41,805 bases of DNA from positions 1-41,805 of the IMG/VR virus record IMGVR_UViG_3300046721_000214; one strand, given 5' to 3'. The first letter of the stretch is position 1. Every line of letters begins with the position of its first letter. Source of the DNA: a virus. Below, one piece after another: positions 16,447 to 22,931 of the stretch. Under the pieces are notes generated by a model. That model searched no databases, was not told the origin of the DNA, and saw nothing but the letters and a program-made list of their open reading frames with translations. Both the position numbers and the translations under genes were made by a program.

Positions 16447-16635
16447 ATGGGCATTTTGGAGAGTGGGGCACCCATGGAACCTCTAGTGGCGCTGCGTGGC
16501 GACGAGTTCCGCATCATGTGCCCAGCGTGTGGCGTTATGTGGAGCACGATGACGCTACCAAGCGAGTGTCCAGACTGCGGGCGAGAGGTCACGTTGCAGA
16601 TTGTCCAGCCACGCCATGGTGAGCAGGAGGGGTGA
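16447..16635 (+). CDS. Small zinc-ribbon protein (62 aa)
   Basis: Two knuckles, CPACG and CPDCG, separated by about 16 residues form a zinc ribbon. ATG 16447 or the in-frame ATG 16474 could be the start; neither has a clear ribosome site. The stop TGA is immediately followed by the next ATG. It is probably a nucleic-acid or protein contact module; no specific role is visible. Confidence 0.6.
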   Translation: MGILESGAPMEPLVALRGDEFRIMCPACGVMWSTMTLPSECPDCGREVTLQIVQPRHGEQEG

Positions 16636-16797
16636 ATGGCCGCCGAAACCGTGCAATTCTGCCCGATCTGCCGAACCAAGACATGGTTCGTTGACGGTGT
16701 GTGCGAGTGGTCTGACGGCCACGCGGTGATGGAGCAGGCCCCGCCGGGTGCAAACGGGGCGGGGGCGGATGCCCGATTGACGCCACATGACGGGTAG
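16636..16797 (+). CDS. Small cysteine-containing protein (53 aa)
   Basis: ATG 16636 directly follows the previous stop, with GGAGGGG just upstream. The first 25 residues hold FCPICRTKTWFVDGVCEW, one CxxC plus a further Cys, which could bind zinc with another ligand such as the nearby His. The rest is Gly/Ala-rich. It is translationally linked to the zinc-ribbon gene before it. Confidence 0.6.
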   Translation: MAAETVQFCPICRTKTWFVDGVCEWSDGHAVMEQAPPGANGAGADARLTPHDG

Positions 16798-16803
16798 GCC
16801 GCC

Positions 16804-16989
16804 TCACGGACACTTGCCCAGCCGCCACACCCGGTCGTCCGCCGTGCCGCCCGTGGTCAGCATCGCACCGTCCACCAGCCCACGCCGATTCAGCCACTGC
16901 AATAGCCGGAACGTCGTCCGCAACTCGCTCTCACGGTGCCAGCCGCCATCCGCCAGCAGCCCGAGGACGCGCCTCTCAGCTTGGGTCAT
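16804..16989 (-). CDS. Small winged-helix-like protein (61 aa)
   Basis: ATG 16989 overlaps the preceding stop as ATGA. The sequence MTQAERRVLGLLADGGWH, SELRTTFRLLQWLNRRGLVD and VWRLG fits a compact winged helix: three helices, then a beta-wing. It is the last gene of the leftward module that begins upstream of the PEP-CTERM gene. A transcriptional role is inferred from fold resemblance only. It converges on the plus-strand zinc-ribbon genes 7 bases away. Confidence 0.65.
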   Translation of the reverse strand: MTQAERRVLGLLADGGWHRESELRTTFRLLQWLNRRGLVDGAMLTTGGTADDRVWRLGKCP

Positions 16990-17186
16990 GGCCGCAGCAG
17001 GCATTTTTCCACGATCCGGTTGAGCAGCTCGGCGCGGGCCATGGTGTTGTGATCGTAGATCCACCAGAACATGAACATGAACATCGCGTTCAAGATCAAC
17101 AGCAAAATGAACGCTGGCGGTAGGACGCGAATGAGTTTTTCACTGATCCCCGCCAGCAGCCCGTTGGTGCGCTCCTGCTCGGTCAC
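16986..17186 (-). CDS. Small single-pass membrane protein (66 aa)
   Basis: A GTG start at 17186 overlaps the preceding TGA (GTGA). Residues about 21-44 form one hydrophobic segment, VLPPAFILLLILNAMFMFMF, followed by WWIYDHN; both ends are charged and helical (SEKLIRV, ARAELLNRIVEK). It could be a holin-type or other inner-membrane protein. No endolysin gene is adjacent, so the lysis role is uncertain. Confidence 0.7.
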   Translation of the reverse strand: MTEQERTNGLLAGISEKLIRVLPPAFILLLILNAMFMFMFWWIYDHNTMARAELLNRIVEKCLLRP

Positions 17187-17350
17187 ACCCGCGGCAACTG
17201 GCGATCGAGATAGGCCCGTAGCTCAGCCCGCGTGACGTACCCCACGATCTTGCCGCACCGGACGCACTGCCCGCCGCAGCCGCCGGCGTCCTCGTAGTGC
17301 CGGCACGGGCACCACCCCCAGCAGAACAGCCGTCGCCACCAGGGACGCAT
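17183..17350 (-). CDS. Cys-rich small protein, DUF1660-like (55 aa)
   Basis: ATG 17350 overlaps the PEP-CTERM stop as TGATG, and its TGA overlaps the next GTG. Six cysteines occur in 25 residues, including CGGQCVRCGKIVGY. This resembles the short prophage zinc-ribbon family often labelled DUF1660 (Cys/Trp-rich start, then CxxCG). The tight coupling links it to both neighbours. Confidence 0.6.
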   Translation of the reverse strand: MRPWWRRLFCWGWCPCRHYEDAGGCGGQCVRCGKIVGYVTRAELRAYLDRQLPRV

Positions 17351-17985
17351 CACACCCGCCGCTGACGCACCAACCCAAGCCCCAGCAACCCCACGCCCAA
17401 CAACGCCAGGCTAACCGGCTCCGGCACCGCGCTGGCACTGAATGTCCCCGACACGCTGCTCGTGAAGCTGCCGATGCTGGTGCCCACAATGCTGAAACCC
17501 GGCGTGATGTTCGCAAACGCCAGGCCCACCGCGCTGGGCTGCAGCAGCGAGGTAATCACATCGGATGTCAGCGTGAGCGCATCAGGCGGCGCACCAACCG
17601 CCAGCGCACCACCCGCACCGCTGCCGAACGTCACGTCAGAGAACACGCCCGACAGGTAGTTCGTGCCGGCGCCACCTGCCGCGCTGGTAATGCTGAACGT
17701 GCCGCTGAACTTCTGCGCGGATCCACCGAGGATGGGTTGTGCAGCGCCAATGGACGCCGCGTTCAGGTCAAAGAACGCCGCCGTCGGCACCCCATTCTCG
17801 ATCTGGGTGATGCTGATGGACGCATCGGTCGCGCTCAGCGTCGTGGCATCCTGGGCGCCGTTCTCAGTGGCGGTGATCGGCGTCCCAGCGGTTTGACCGA
17901 AGCTAAGAATGACCGTGGCATAGGCCGGCGCGTGGAAGAACATGGCGCCCGCGATAATGCTGACGCCGAGCAGTGCGTGTTTCAT
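17350..17985 (-). CDS. Secreted protein with PEP-CTERM sorting signal (211 aa)
   Basis: Residues 1-23 are a signal peptide (MKHALLGVSIIAGAMFF then APAYA). The mature part is a Thr/Ser/Gly-rich beta protein. The C-terminus has VPEP (187-190), a hydrophobic helix SLALLGVGLLGLGLV and RQRR, the full PEP-CTERM tripartite signal cut by exosortase. GAGGG lies 8 bases before ATG 17985. It is coupled by TGATG to phage genes downstream, so it is part of the phage operon and not a chance flank. It probably alters the host surface or matrix during infection or carriage. Sorting would need a host exosortase; none is encoded here. Confidence 0.85.
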   Translation of the reverse strand: MKHALLGVSIIAGAMFFHAPAYATVILSFGQTAGTPITATENGAQDATTLSATDASISITQIENGVPTAAFFDLNAASIGAAQPILGGSAQKFSGTFSITSAAGGAGTNYLSGVFSDVTFGSGAGGALAVGAPPDALTLTSDVITSLLQPSAVGLAFANITPGFSIVGTSIGSFTSSVSGTFSASAVPEPVSLALLGVGLLGLGLVRQRRV

Positions 17986-18019
17986 GACGTAGTTCCCTCA
18001 CTTGACTGTGTAACGAATA

Positions 18020-18036
18020 CCTTCCATACTGGAAGG
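18020..18036. repeat. Left-end inverted repeat of TnpB element
   Basis: CCTTCCA-TAC-TGGAAGG is a perfect 7-bp stem with a 3-base loop. It directly abuts the tnpB ATG and includes its GGAAGG ribosome-site sequence. Such subterminal hairpins are bound by TnpA in this family. Here it could also mask the ribosome site. Confidence 0.6.
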
Positions 18037-19113
18037 ATGAAGCTGGTCGCCGCCCTCAAGATGCTACCGACGCGCGAACAGGCGGTGGTTCTGAGAGCGA
18101 CGCTTGCGCGCTGTAATGAGGCGTGCACGTGGCTCGCCGATATCGGCTTCGGTCGTGAGACCTTCCGCCAATACGACCTGCACAAATTGGCCTACATCGA
18201 CCTGCGGGAACGCTTCGGCCTGACTGCTCAGGCTGCTGTCCGATCCATCGCTAAGGTAGCCGACGCCTTCAAGGTCAACCGCAAGGTCGCGCCTGTCTTT
18301 CGTAAGGACGCTGCACAACCCTACGACGACCGCATTATCCGTTTCGTCCAGGACGGGACTGCCGTCAACCTCTGGACCGTCGAAGGACGCATTGCCGTCC
18401 CGATCGTAATGGGCGAGCACCAACGACGACTGATGGCCTATCGCAAGGGCGAGGTCGATCTGTGCTTCGTGCGTGGCAAATGGATGCTCGCCGCAACCTG
18501 CGACATTCCCGAGACCAACGAGTTCAGAGCAACCGACTGGCTCGGCGTAGACTTCGGTATTGTCTCGCTCGCCGCTGATAGCGATGGCACCGTGCATACC
18601 GGCGCCGATGTTGAGCGCGTCAGGGATCGTCTCTCGCGCCGTCAGCGAGGACTTCAGAAGCGAGGCACCAAGGCCGCAAAACGCAGACTCCGCAAGCTTG
18701 CCGGGAAGGAGGCCCGATTCCGCAAGCATACCAACCACTGCATCTCGAAAGTGATCGTGCAGACTGCCAAACGCACCGATCGTGGTATCGCCCTGGAAGA
18801 CCTGAGGGGAATACGCGGTCGGGTTACGGCCCGGCGCAGTCAACGGTCTCGCTTGCACTCCTGGTCGTTCCAGCAGCTTCGTGCGTTCGTCGCCTACAAG
18901 GCGAAGCGTAGCGGCGTCCCGCTGGTCACTGTCGATCCAAGCTACACAAGCCAAGCCTGCTCGTGCTGTGGTGCGATCGACAGAAAGAACAGACAGGATC
19001 AAGCAACTTTCCTTTGCATCTCTTGCGGTCACAACGAAGCCGCAGACCTCAACGCAGCCCGGAATATCCGGGCGAAGGCGGCTGTCGTCCCGCCTCAAGT
19101 TCTGGCCGCATAA
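18037..19113 (+). CDS. tnpB: TnpB RNA-guided endonuclease (358 aa)
   Basis: The RuvC-like active site is complete: Asp172 (GVDFGIVSLAADSDG), Glu254 (IALEDLRGIRG) and Asp337 (NEAADLNAARNI). A zinc finger is present between the last two motifs (Cys308-x2-Cys311, Cys327-x2-Cys330). The basic region 197-232 (RRQRGLQKRGTKAAKRRLRK) is typical of the guide-binding part. ATG 18037 was chosen because it follows the left-end hairpin; the open frame extends further but only into flank. TnpB cuts DNA matching a guide read from the element's right flank and keeps the element in the population. The gene runs against the surrounding phage genes. At 358 residues it is slightly shorter than common TnpB proteins but not visibly truncated. 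Confidence 0.92.
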   Translation: MKLVAALKMLPTREQAVVLRATLARCNEACTWLADIGFGRETFRQYDLHKLAYIDLRERFGLTAQAAVRSIAKVADAFKVNRKVAPVFRKDAAQPYDDRIIRFVQDGTAVNLWTVEGRIAVPIVMGEHQRRLMAYRKGEVDLCFVRGKWMLAATCDIPETNEFRATDWLGVDFGIVSLAADSDGTVHTGADVERVRDRLSRRQRGLQKRGTKAAKRRLRKLAGKEARFRKHTNHCISKVIVQTAKRTDRGIALEDLRGIRGRVTARRSQRSRLHSWSFQQLRAFVAYKAKRSGVPLVTVDPSYTSQACSCCGAIDRKNRQDQATFLCISCGHNEAADLNAARNIRAKAAVVPPQVLAA

Positions 19114-19157
19114 TCTGCGGCATGGAAAAGCCCCTCCCGCAGGGAGGGGATCGATGA
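18980..19157 (+). ncRNA. Predicted omega RNA (reRNA) of TnpB
   Basis: In this family the guide RNA comes from the 3' end of tnpB and the right end. A CCCCTCCC-GCA-GGGAGGGG stem followed by ATCGATGACG sits where the conserved final scaffold hairpin is expected. The 5' end is a guess. The guide would begin about base 19158 (ACGTGAAGTCCCC). Confidence 0.4.
19124..19149 (-). terminator. Terminator-like reading of the TnpB right-end hairpin
   Basis: Read on the minus strand, an 8-bp GC stem with a 3-base loop is followed by CTTTTCC. This would stop leftward transcription from the proline-rich gene before it reaches the PEP-CTERM gene. The same DNA is the omega RNA hairpin on the plus strand. Confidence 0.45.
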
Positions 19158-19186
19158 CGACGTGAAGTCCCCTGTGTGTTTGTTGG

Positions 19187-19687
19187 TTACTTCGGCTGCG
19201 CGTGCGGCGGCAGCGGCATGCCAGGACGCAGCGATGGGTCCACAGCAATGAACCGCCACCCCAGCGACGGGCAATACGCGACCATCCAGTACGTCTTGCT
19301 GGGCAGCGCGTTGTCGATCTGCCCACCCTGCCCGCCAGGAAGCCCCTGATCGGGTCGCGGCGGGTTCCCAGGCATCGGCCCACCACCAGGGTGTGGCACG
19401 CCTGGCAGCACGTTACTGGCGTGTGGTGGGCGACCAGGCGACGGCCAGATGGTGCCAGGTTGCACCGGCAATGTGTTGTCGGGGCCAATTGGCACGATGG
19501 GATTGCCAAGGCTCGGCGGCGGCCAGATGCCAGGCGGTGGCTCCGGCAGCGCATTGTCGATCCCAGGCTGATTCCCAGGCAGTCCCTGATCCGGATAGGC
19601 AGGCGATCCAGGCAGCCCTTGGTCCGGATATCCGCCGCTCATCCCCTCAACGTTCAAATACCCGCCCGTGACGTGAACCCGTGCCAT
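19187..19687 (-). CDS. Proline-rich repeat protein with C-terminal ordered tail (166 aa)
   Basis: GGAG lies 7 bases before ATG 19687; an upstream ATG in frame has no support. The centre is made of imperfect repeats, DQGLPG (three times), IDNALP (twice), DNTLP and NVLPG, in a Pro/Gly-rich matrix. The last 45 residues are ordered: KTYWMVAYCPSLGWRFIAVD. Similar proteins with DNTLP repeats and a short aromatic C-terminal domain occur in alphaproteobacterial phages, role unknown. They may be flexible virion or surface proteins. It is followed by the TnpB element. Confidence 0.75.
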   Translation of the reverse strand: MARVHVTGGYLNVEGMSGGYPDQGLPGSPAYPDQGLPGNQPGIDNALPEPPPGIWPPPSLGNPIVPIGPDNTLPVQPGTIWPSPGRPPHASNVLPGVPHPGGGPMPGNPPRPDQGLPGGQGGQIDNALPSKTYWMVAYCPSLGWRFIAVDPSLRPGMPLPPHAQPK

Positions 19688-19721
19688 CTTAATTCTCCAT
19701 GCGTTGATCTGTAGATGTCTG

Positions 19722-20738
19722 CTATTGGCGATCAGCCACGACGCCGAGCTGGCTGGTGATGTGTGTGTGGCCATGCCCGTGATGGCCATGCACGACCGGC
19801 GGGGGGGGCGGCGTCACCACCGTGCCCGGGTTGGTGAAGTCGAGCGAGCCGGTATCCAGCACAGGGCGGCTGGCCAGAAAGATGGTGCTCGGGCCGGCCG
19901 GCACCTGCGCCACCGCCAGGCCCCACACGCTGTTGTCGCTAAACCCCGGCTGCGTCGCCGTGGGGTCCAGCAGGAACCGCGCATTGGCCGCCGCGTCGTC
20001 GTTGACGATGGTGTTGCCGGCAATGATGAAGCTCAGGCTTGGGTGGGTGATCCCCTCCTCGCCATACGCAACGATCGCCGGGTTCTGGGTGTTCGGCCCC
20101 TGCTCTATCTGGTTGCCGCTGATCGTCGCATTGCCGCCGTTCGGCAGGTCGATGCTGTAGCTGGCGCTGCCGCCGTTGTCGAAGATACGGTTGCCGGTGA
20201 TGGTGTTGTTGGCAGCTCTGCTCTTGATCTCATGCCCAACTACGGCGTCGTGGATGTAGGAGTTCGTGATAGAGAAATTCGCGATAGCTCCAACATAGAT
20301 ATTGTGAGTTGACCCTGAGCCGTCGCCATTGTTGGCAAACTCTGAGTGGCCGATGGTAATTGCACCGTTGCTATCCGCAGCGCCGAGGAGGCCTTCTTGG
20401 TTGCCGTGGAAGAAGTCGTCCTTGAGCGAGAGGTTGCCGCCCTCGTAGCGGATCGCAGCGCCATTTCGATCCGGTACAGCCACCCCGCTAATGTCGAACC
20501 CATTGATCGCCACGCTGATGCCACTGGCCCCCTCCGTGATCATCGCCTTGCCGTTGGGCGGCTGCACAGTCTCCCGCATCAGCACCTCGCCACTCACCGC
20601 CTGCAGCGTGATCGAGGTGCGGATGGTCAGGAACTGATCGGTGTATGTCCCCGCCTGCACGTCGATCGTGTCGCCCGACGCTGCCGCGTTGATCGCTGCC
20701 TGGATGCTCTGCCCGTTGCTGACAGTCAGGGGTGCCAT
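19722..20738 (-). CDS. Right-handed parallel beta-helix protein (338 aa)
   Basis: It begins with VSNGQSIQAAINAAASGDTIDVQAGTY-like layout, the usual start of NosD/pectate-lyase-like helices. Coil repeats follow (IAINGFDISG-type, ITNSYIHDA, NNTITGNRIFDNG, NATISGNQIE). No signal peptide is seen. Residues about 312-325 are Pro-rich and end in a His tract, HGHHGHGHTH, a likely metal-binding tail. GAGG lies 4 bases before ATG 20738. It is outside the fiber cluster, so it may be a separate glycan-active or structural protein. No catalytic residues were assigned. Confidence 0.8.
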   Translation of the reverse strand: MAPLTVSNGQSIQAAINAAASGDTIDVQAGTYTDQFLTIRTSITLQAVSGEVLMRETVQPPNGKAMITEGASGISVAINGFDISGVAVPDRNGAAIRYEGGNLSLKDDFFHGNQEGLLGAADSNGAITIGHSEFANNGDGSGSTHNIYVGAIANFSITNSYIHDAVVGHEIKSRAANNTITGNRIFDNGGSASYSIDLPNGGNATISGNQIEQGPNTQNPAIVAYGEEGITHPSLSFIIAGNTIVNDDAAANARFLLDPTATQPGFSDNSVWGLAVAQVPAGPSTIFLASRPVLDTGSLDFTNPGTVVTPPPPPVVHGHHGHGHTHITSQLGVVADRQ

Positions 20739-20881
20739 TGGACCTCAGTGTCTCGTTGCGGGCTAGACTCGACCGTGCCGTGATGGCGCACCGCGTCCGT
20801 GCAAGGAGCGCGGGAGAGTGGTGGGCGGTACCGCCAGAAGCCGCCCCTACTCGCTATTGCGGCGTGTCGTCTCGCGACGTT

Positions 20882-21109
20882 CTAGCTTCGCTTACTCTTC
20901 ACCGCCGCCCGACGCGCTACATTGTCCAGCCGCCGAGCCTCATACAAATCCCTCTGCACTCGCTTCGGCAGCGTCAGCACATACGCCGCTTCATTCGGAC
21001 CAACGCTATTCACAAACTGAAACGCCGCCGTCGGATCCTCTCCACTCAACGTCCGGTCCAACGCCTCCCCAGCGCGCCTCCGTAACACAGCATTAGGACG
21101 TATGTTCAT
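20882..21109 (-). CDS. Small basic protein (75 aa)
   Basis: The frame from ATG 21109 reads MNIRPNAVLRRRAGEALDR, FQFVNSVGPNEAAYVLTLP and ends in a very basic helix. A longer reading adds low-quality N-terminal sequence. No ribosome site is seen; the message could be leaderless or start upstream. No family was recognised. The flanking spacers (20739-20881 and 21110-21221) hold no supported feature apart from a 12-bp GGCGGTACCGCC palindrome. Confidence 0.55.
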   Translation of the reverse strand: MNIRPNAVLRRRAGEALDRTLSGEDPTAAFQFVNSVGPNEAAYVLTLPKRVQRDLYEARRLDNVARRAAVKSKRS

Positions 21110-21221
21110 GCGTATATACAGTGAGCTTGTGCCAAAAATTTCGGTGTGAGGGTGGGCGTGGGTGTCGGCCGATGCCGCGTGAAGGGGGGCCACGGCACGG
21201 GGGCCGATCCTGGTGGTGGTG

Positions 21222-21554
21222 CTATACGAACTGGCCAGTCATCGCTGATCGTGGTCTGTCGGAGCTGCGACGGTGATTGCGCGCCTGTTCCTCACGTGTA
21301 GCCCAGCGCACATTGCCTGGCTCATAGTTCCCATCGTTATCAATGCGGTCGAGGGTATGATGCTCTGATGGCTTAGGCCCGATGTGCCGGATGAACAGCC
21401 ATACGTTCTCTCGCCAAGCCTCACAAACCGTGATGCCTCGGGCGCCATACCACTGATAGCTTGGGTGGCGTGGGTTGTGACACCGCTGTGTTGCTGTGAA
21501 TAGGTTGTGAGCAATGGCCCTTTCGGCTGGCGTCTTAACCCTTTGTTTTGCCAT
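21222..21554 (-). CDS. HNH homing-type endonuclease (110 aa, possibly longer)
   Basis: It contains RCHNPRHPSYQWYGARGITV, CEAWRENVWLFIRHIG, HHTLDRIDNDGNYEPGNVRW and ATREEQARNHR. This is the well-known phage HNH group with the D-R-I-D-N-D-x-x-Y-x-P-x-N-x-R-W catalytic block. ATG 21554 is the conservative start. The same frame is open to about 21755 and includes CNLC and CCSAAC pairs like an N-terminal zinc module, so a GTG at 21725 is an alternative start. The segment is poorer in GC at codon third positions than its neighbours, a sign of transfer. Confidence 0.75.
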   Translation of the reverse strand: MAKQRVKTPAERAIAHNLFTATQRCHNPRHPSYQWYGARGITVCEAWRENVWLFIRHIGPKPSEHHTLDRIDNDGNYEPGNVRWATREEQARNHRRSSDRPRSAMTGQFV

Positions 21555-21791
21555 GATCTGCCAAGCCGTTGTGAAGCAACTCCGCGAGTTTACATTCGTC
21601 TCTCGCCACATTCCATAGGCTACGCACGCTGCACTGCAACATGCACTACCGGTAGTTACGTCCGATAATATCCCTTTGTGGACACGATAACGCATATCAC
21701 CGCAGTCTCTCGTTGTTCGTGGCACGCACAGGTTGCAGCCGCTATGTATATACCGATGTCAGCATATGCGAGCGTAGATACGTAGAGCGCG

Positions 21792-22148
21792 CTATTCCTC
21801 GGGCAACGGCGCATCGAGCAATGAGCCTGATGGTGCATCTTGTGCCTGCGGCTCAATGGTTATTGTGCGTCGCGGCTCGGCTTGCATCTGCTTTGAGATC
21901 TGCATCGCTGCTTCGAGATGGAGATGTAGATGCGTGCCAGGCGGCGACACGATATGAGCTGGCATCACCTTGGCGAGCAGCGTCATGAACGTGGTTGGAT
22001 TAGCGATGGCTTGCTCGGCCAGATAGCGCACGCCACCGACGCGATGCAGCGCTTGCAGGACCATACCACGCACGTCGGAATTGACGCCATTTGCGCTGCC
22101 GAGCGGGCGTCCGCCTCGTTTTCTACTTGGCGCCTCTAGAGTTAACAA
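21792..22148 (-). CDS. GRP-motif phage protein, possible small terminase (118 aa)
   Basis: A TTG start at 22148 has GGAG 9 bases upstream and no better option. Residues about 10-60 (RKRGGRPLGSANGVNSDVRG, VGGVRYLAEQAIANPTTFM, LLAKVMPAHIV) match a common phage family with a basic GRP-x-GS N-terminus and a helical core ending in a K-V-x-P motif. These proteins are sometimes annotated as small terminase subunits or DNA-binding proteins. It lies 6 kb upstream of terL on the same strand, so a TerS role is possible but not shown. Confidence 0.65.
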   Translation of the reverse strand: MLTLEAPSRKRGGRPLGSANGVNSDVRGMVLQALHRVGGVRYLAEQAIANPTTFMTLLAKVMPAHIVSPPGTHLHLHLEAAMQISKQMQAEPRRTITIEPQAQDAPSGSLLDAPLPEE

Positions 22149-22175
22149 CAGCTTAAGCTCCGTCCTTCGTTTTGG

Positions 22176-22766
22176 CTAGTAATCCTGACGCTCGACAAGT
22201 GCGTCAAATGGGTAGACAACCTCGCGTAGTTGTCCGAGGAAGAGGATGCCGACGGTGGCGTTTTCGCCCTCGGCTGCGAGCACCACGCCGGGCAGTCCCA
22301 TCAGCGGGCCAACGCGAGGCGCCACAGCGTCGCCCGGGTGCCATTGGGCCTCATTTCTGGTGGCTGTAGCGGCGAACGCCTGAGCGGCCTGTATGGCCTC
22401 GACGGCGCCTGGCCTGGCGTACTGCACTTTCCCTCCTGCGGTGATCACGGAAGCGACGCCTGGGGTTTCGCGAATGGGACGCCAGAGGTCTGGGTTGTCA
22501 TGGGCCACGAACAGGTAGCGGGTGAAGAGCGGGACGACGACGGGATGGGTCATGGTTGGGATGGTTCGGTCGCGGCGCTGGACGGTGTGGAGGGGCAGGT
22601 AGGTTTGGTAGCCGGAGCGCTGGAGGTTGGTGTTGGCGAAGTGCTCGGCTTGGGGGTGGGTTTGTGCGACGGCCCATCGGGGCGATGCAATGCCGCGGCA
22701 CCCGAGGTCACCGGGTGCGGGTTCGGGTGTAGCTACGCACTGTGGCTGGTTGGCGTCAAGCGGCAT
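22176..22766 (-). CDS. NusG-family transcription elongation factor (196 aa)
   Basis: Residues about 30-135 form an NGN domain (RWAVAQTHPQAEHFANTNLQ, GYQTYLPL, VVPLFTRYLFVAHD, WRPIRETPGVASVI). Residues about 143-192 form a KOW domain (WHPGDAVAPRVGPLMGLPGV, FLGQLREVVYPFDALV). A 28-residue N-terminal extension is unlike housekeeping NusG and fits specialised paralogs (RfaH-like). It should bind RNA polymerase and promote processive transcription or antitermination of phage genes. ATG 22766 is the first ATG; a TTG at 22790 would read into the upstream repeats. The preceding 165 bp hold a repeat array. Confidence 0.85.
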   Translation of the reverse strand: MPLDANQPQCVATPEPAPGDLGCRGIASPRWAVAQTHPQAEHFANTNLQRSGYQTYLPLHTVQRRDRTIPTMTHPVVVPLFTRYLFVAHDNPDLWRPIRETPGVASVITAGGKVQYARPGAVEAIQAAQAFAATATRNEAQWHPGDAVAPRVGPLMGLPGVVLAAEGENATVGILFLGQLREVVYPFDALVERQDY

Positions 22767-22772
22767 GGCTGG

Positions 22773-22928
22773 GTGCGCCAATTGCGCCAATTCCGCGCCA
22801 ATTCCAGCTATGGACCGGGGGACTGCTGCGCCATTTTAAATGCCGGTTTACCGGCATAAATTGGCGCACCCCGTCCTCCGCTGCGCCAATTGCGCGCCAA
22901 TTGAAGGGAAGACATCTCGAATTGGCGC
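22773..22928. repeat. GCGCCAATT repeat array (candidate origin or operator)
   Basis: Exact copies of GCGCCAATT occur on the plus strand at 22775-22783, 22784-22792, 22795-22803, 22883-22891 and 22894-22902, and inverted (AATTGGCGC) at 22859-22867 and 22920-22928. A degenerate copy (GCGCCATTT) is at 22828-22836. The palindrome 22840-22857 sits in the centre. Most of the spacer between the zinc-finger and NusG-like genes is repeats. The layout suits cooperative protein binding: replication iterons next to the helicase gene, or an operator or antitermination site before the NusG-like gene. Confidence 0.85.
22840..22857. promoter_or_regulatory. 18-bp palindrome inside the repeat array
   Basis: ATGCCGGT-TT-ACCGGCAT is a perfect inverted repeat with a 2-base spacer. 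It lies in an AT-richer stretch (TTTTAAA before, AAATT after) between the two repeat clusters. It could be a dimer-binding operator or the unwinding site of an origin. Confidence 0.7.
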
Positions 22929-22931
22929 ACT

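Larger units (their letters stand above)
18002..19157 (+). mobile_element. Standalone TnpB element (IS200/IS605-IS1341 type, no tnpA)
   Basis: The left side starts near TTGAC (18002-18006), a possible target motif, followed by a hairpin at 18020-18036 and tnpB. The right side ends just after a GC-rich hairpin and GATGACG, the layout of IS605-group right ends. Borders are estimated to within about 5 bases. The element sits between two minus-strand phage genes whose original spacer would have been about 60 bases. No transposase is visible, so movement would need TnpA in trans. Confidence 0.7.

Noticed and set aside
18064-19554. 496-residue minus-strand open frame
   Set aside because: It is antisense to tnpB, Arg/Cys-rich without domain features, and tnpB is clearly coding.
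20824-20835. GGCGGTACCGCC palindrome
   Set aside because: Perfect but short, single copy and GC-rich; no neighbouring promoter-like sequence supports a regulatory role.
21110-21150. Minus-strand promoter (TTGGCA and TATATA) before the 75-residue gene
   Set aside because: The two boxes are only 11 bases apart, too close for a sigma-70 promoter.
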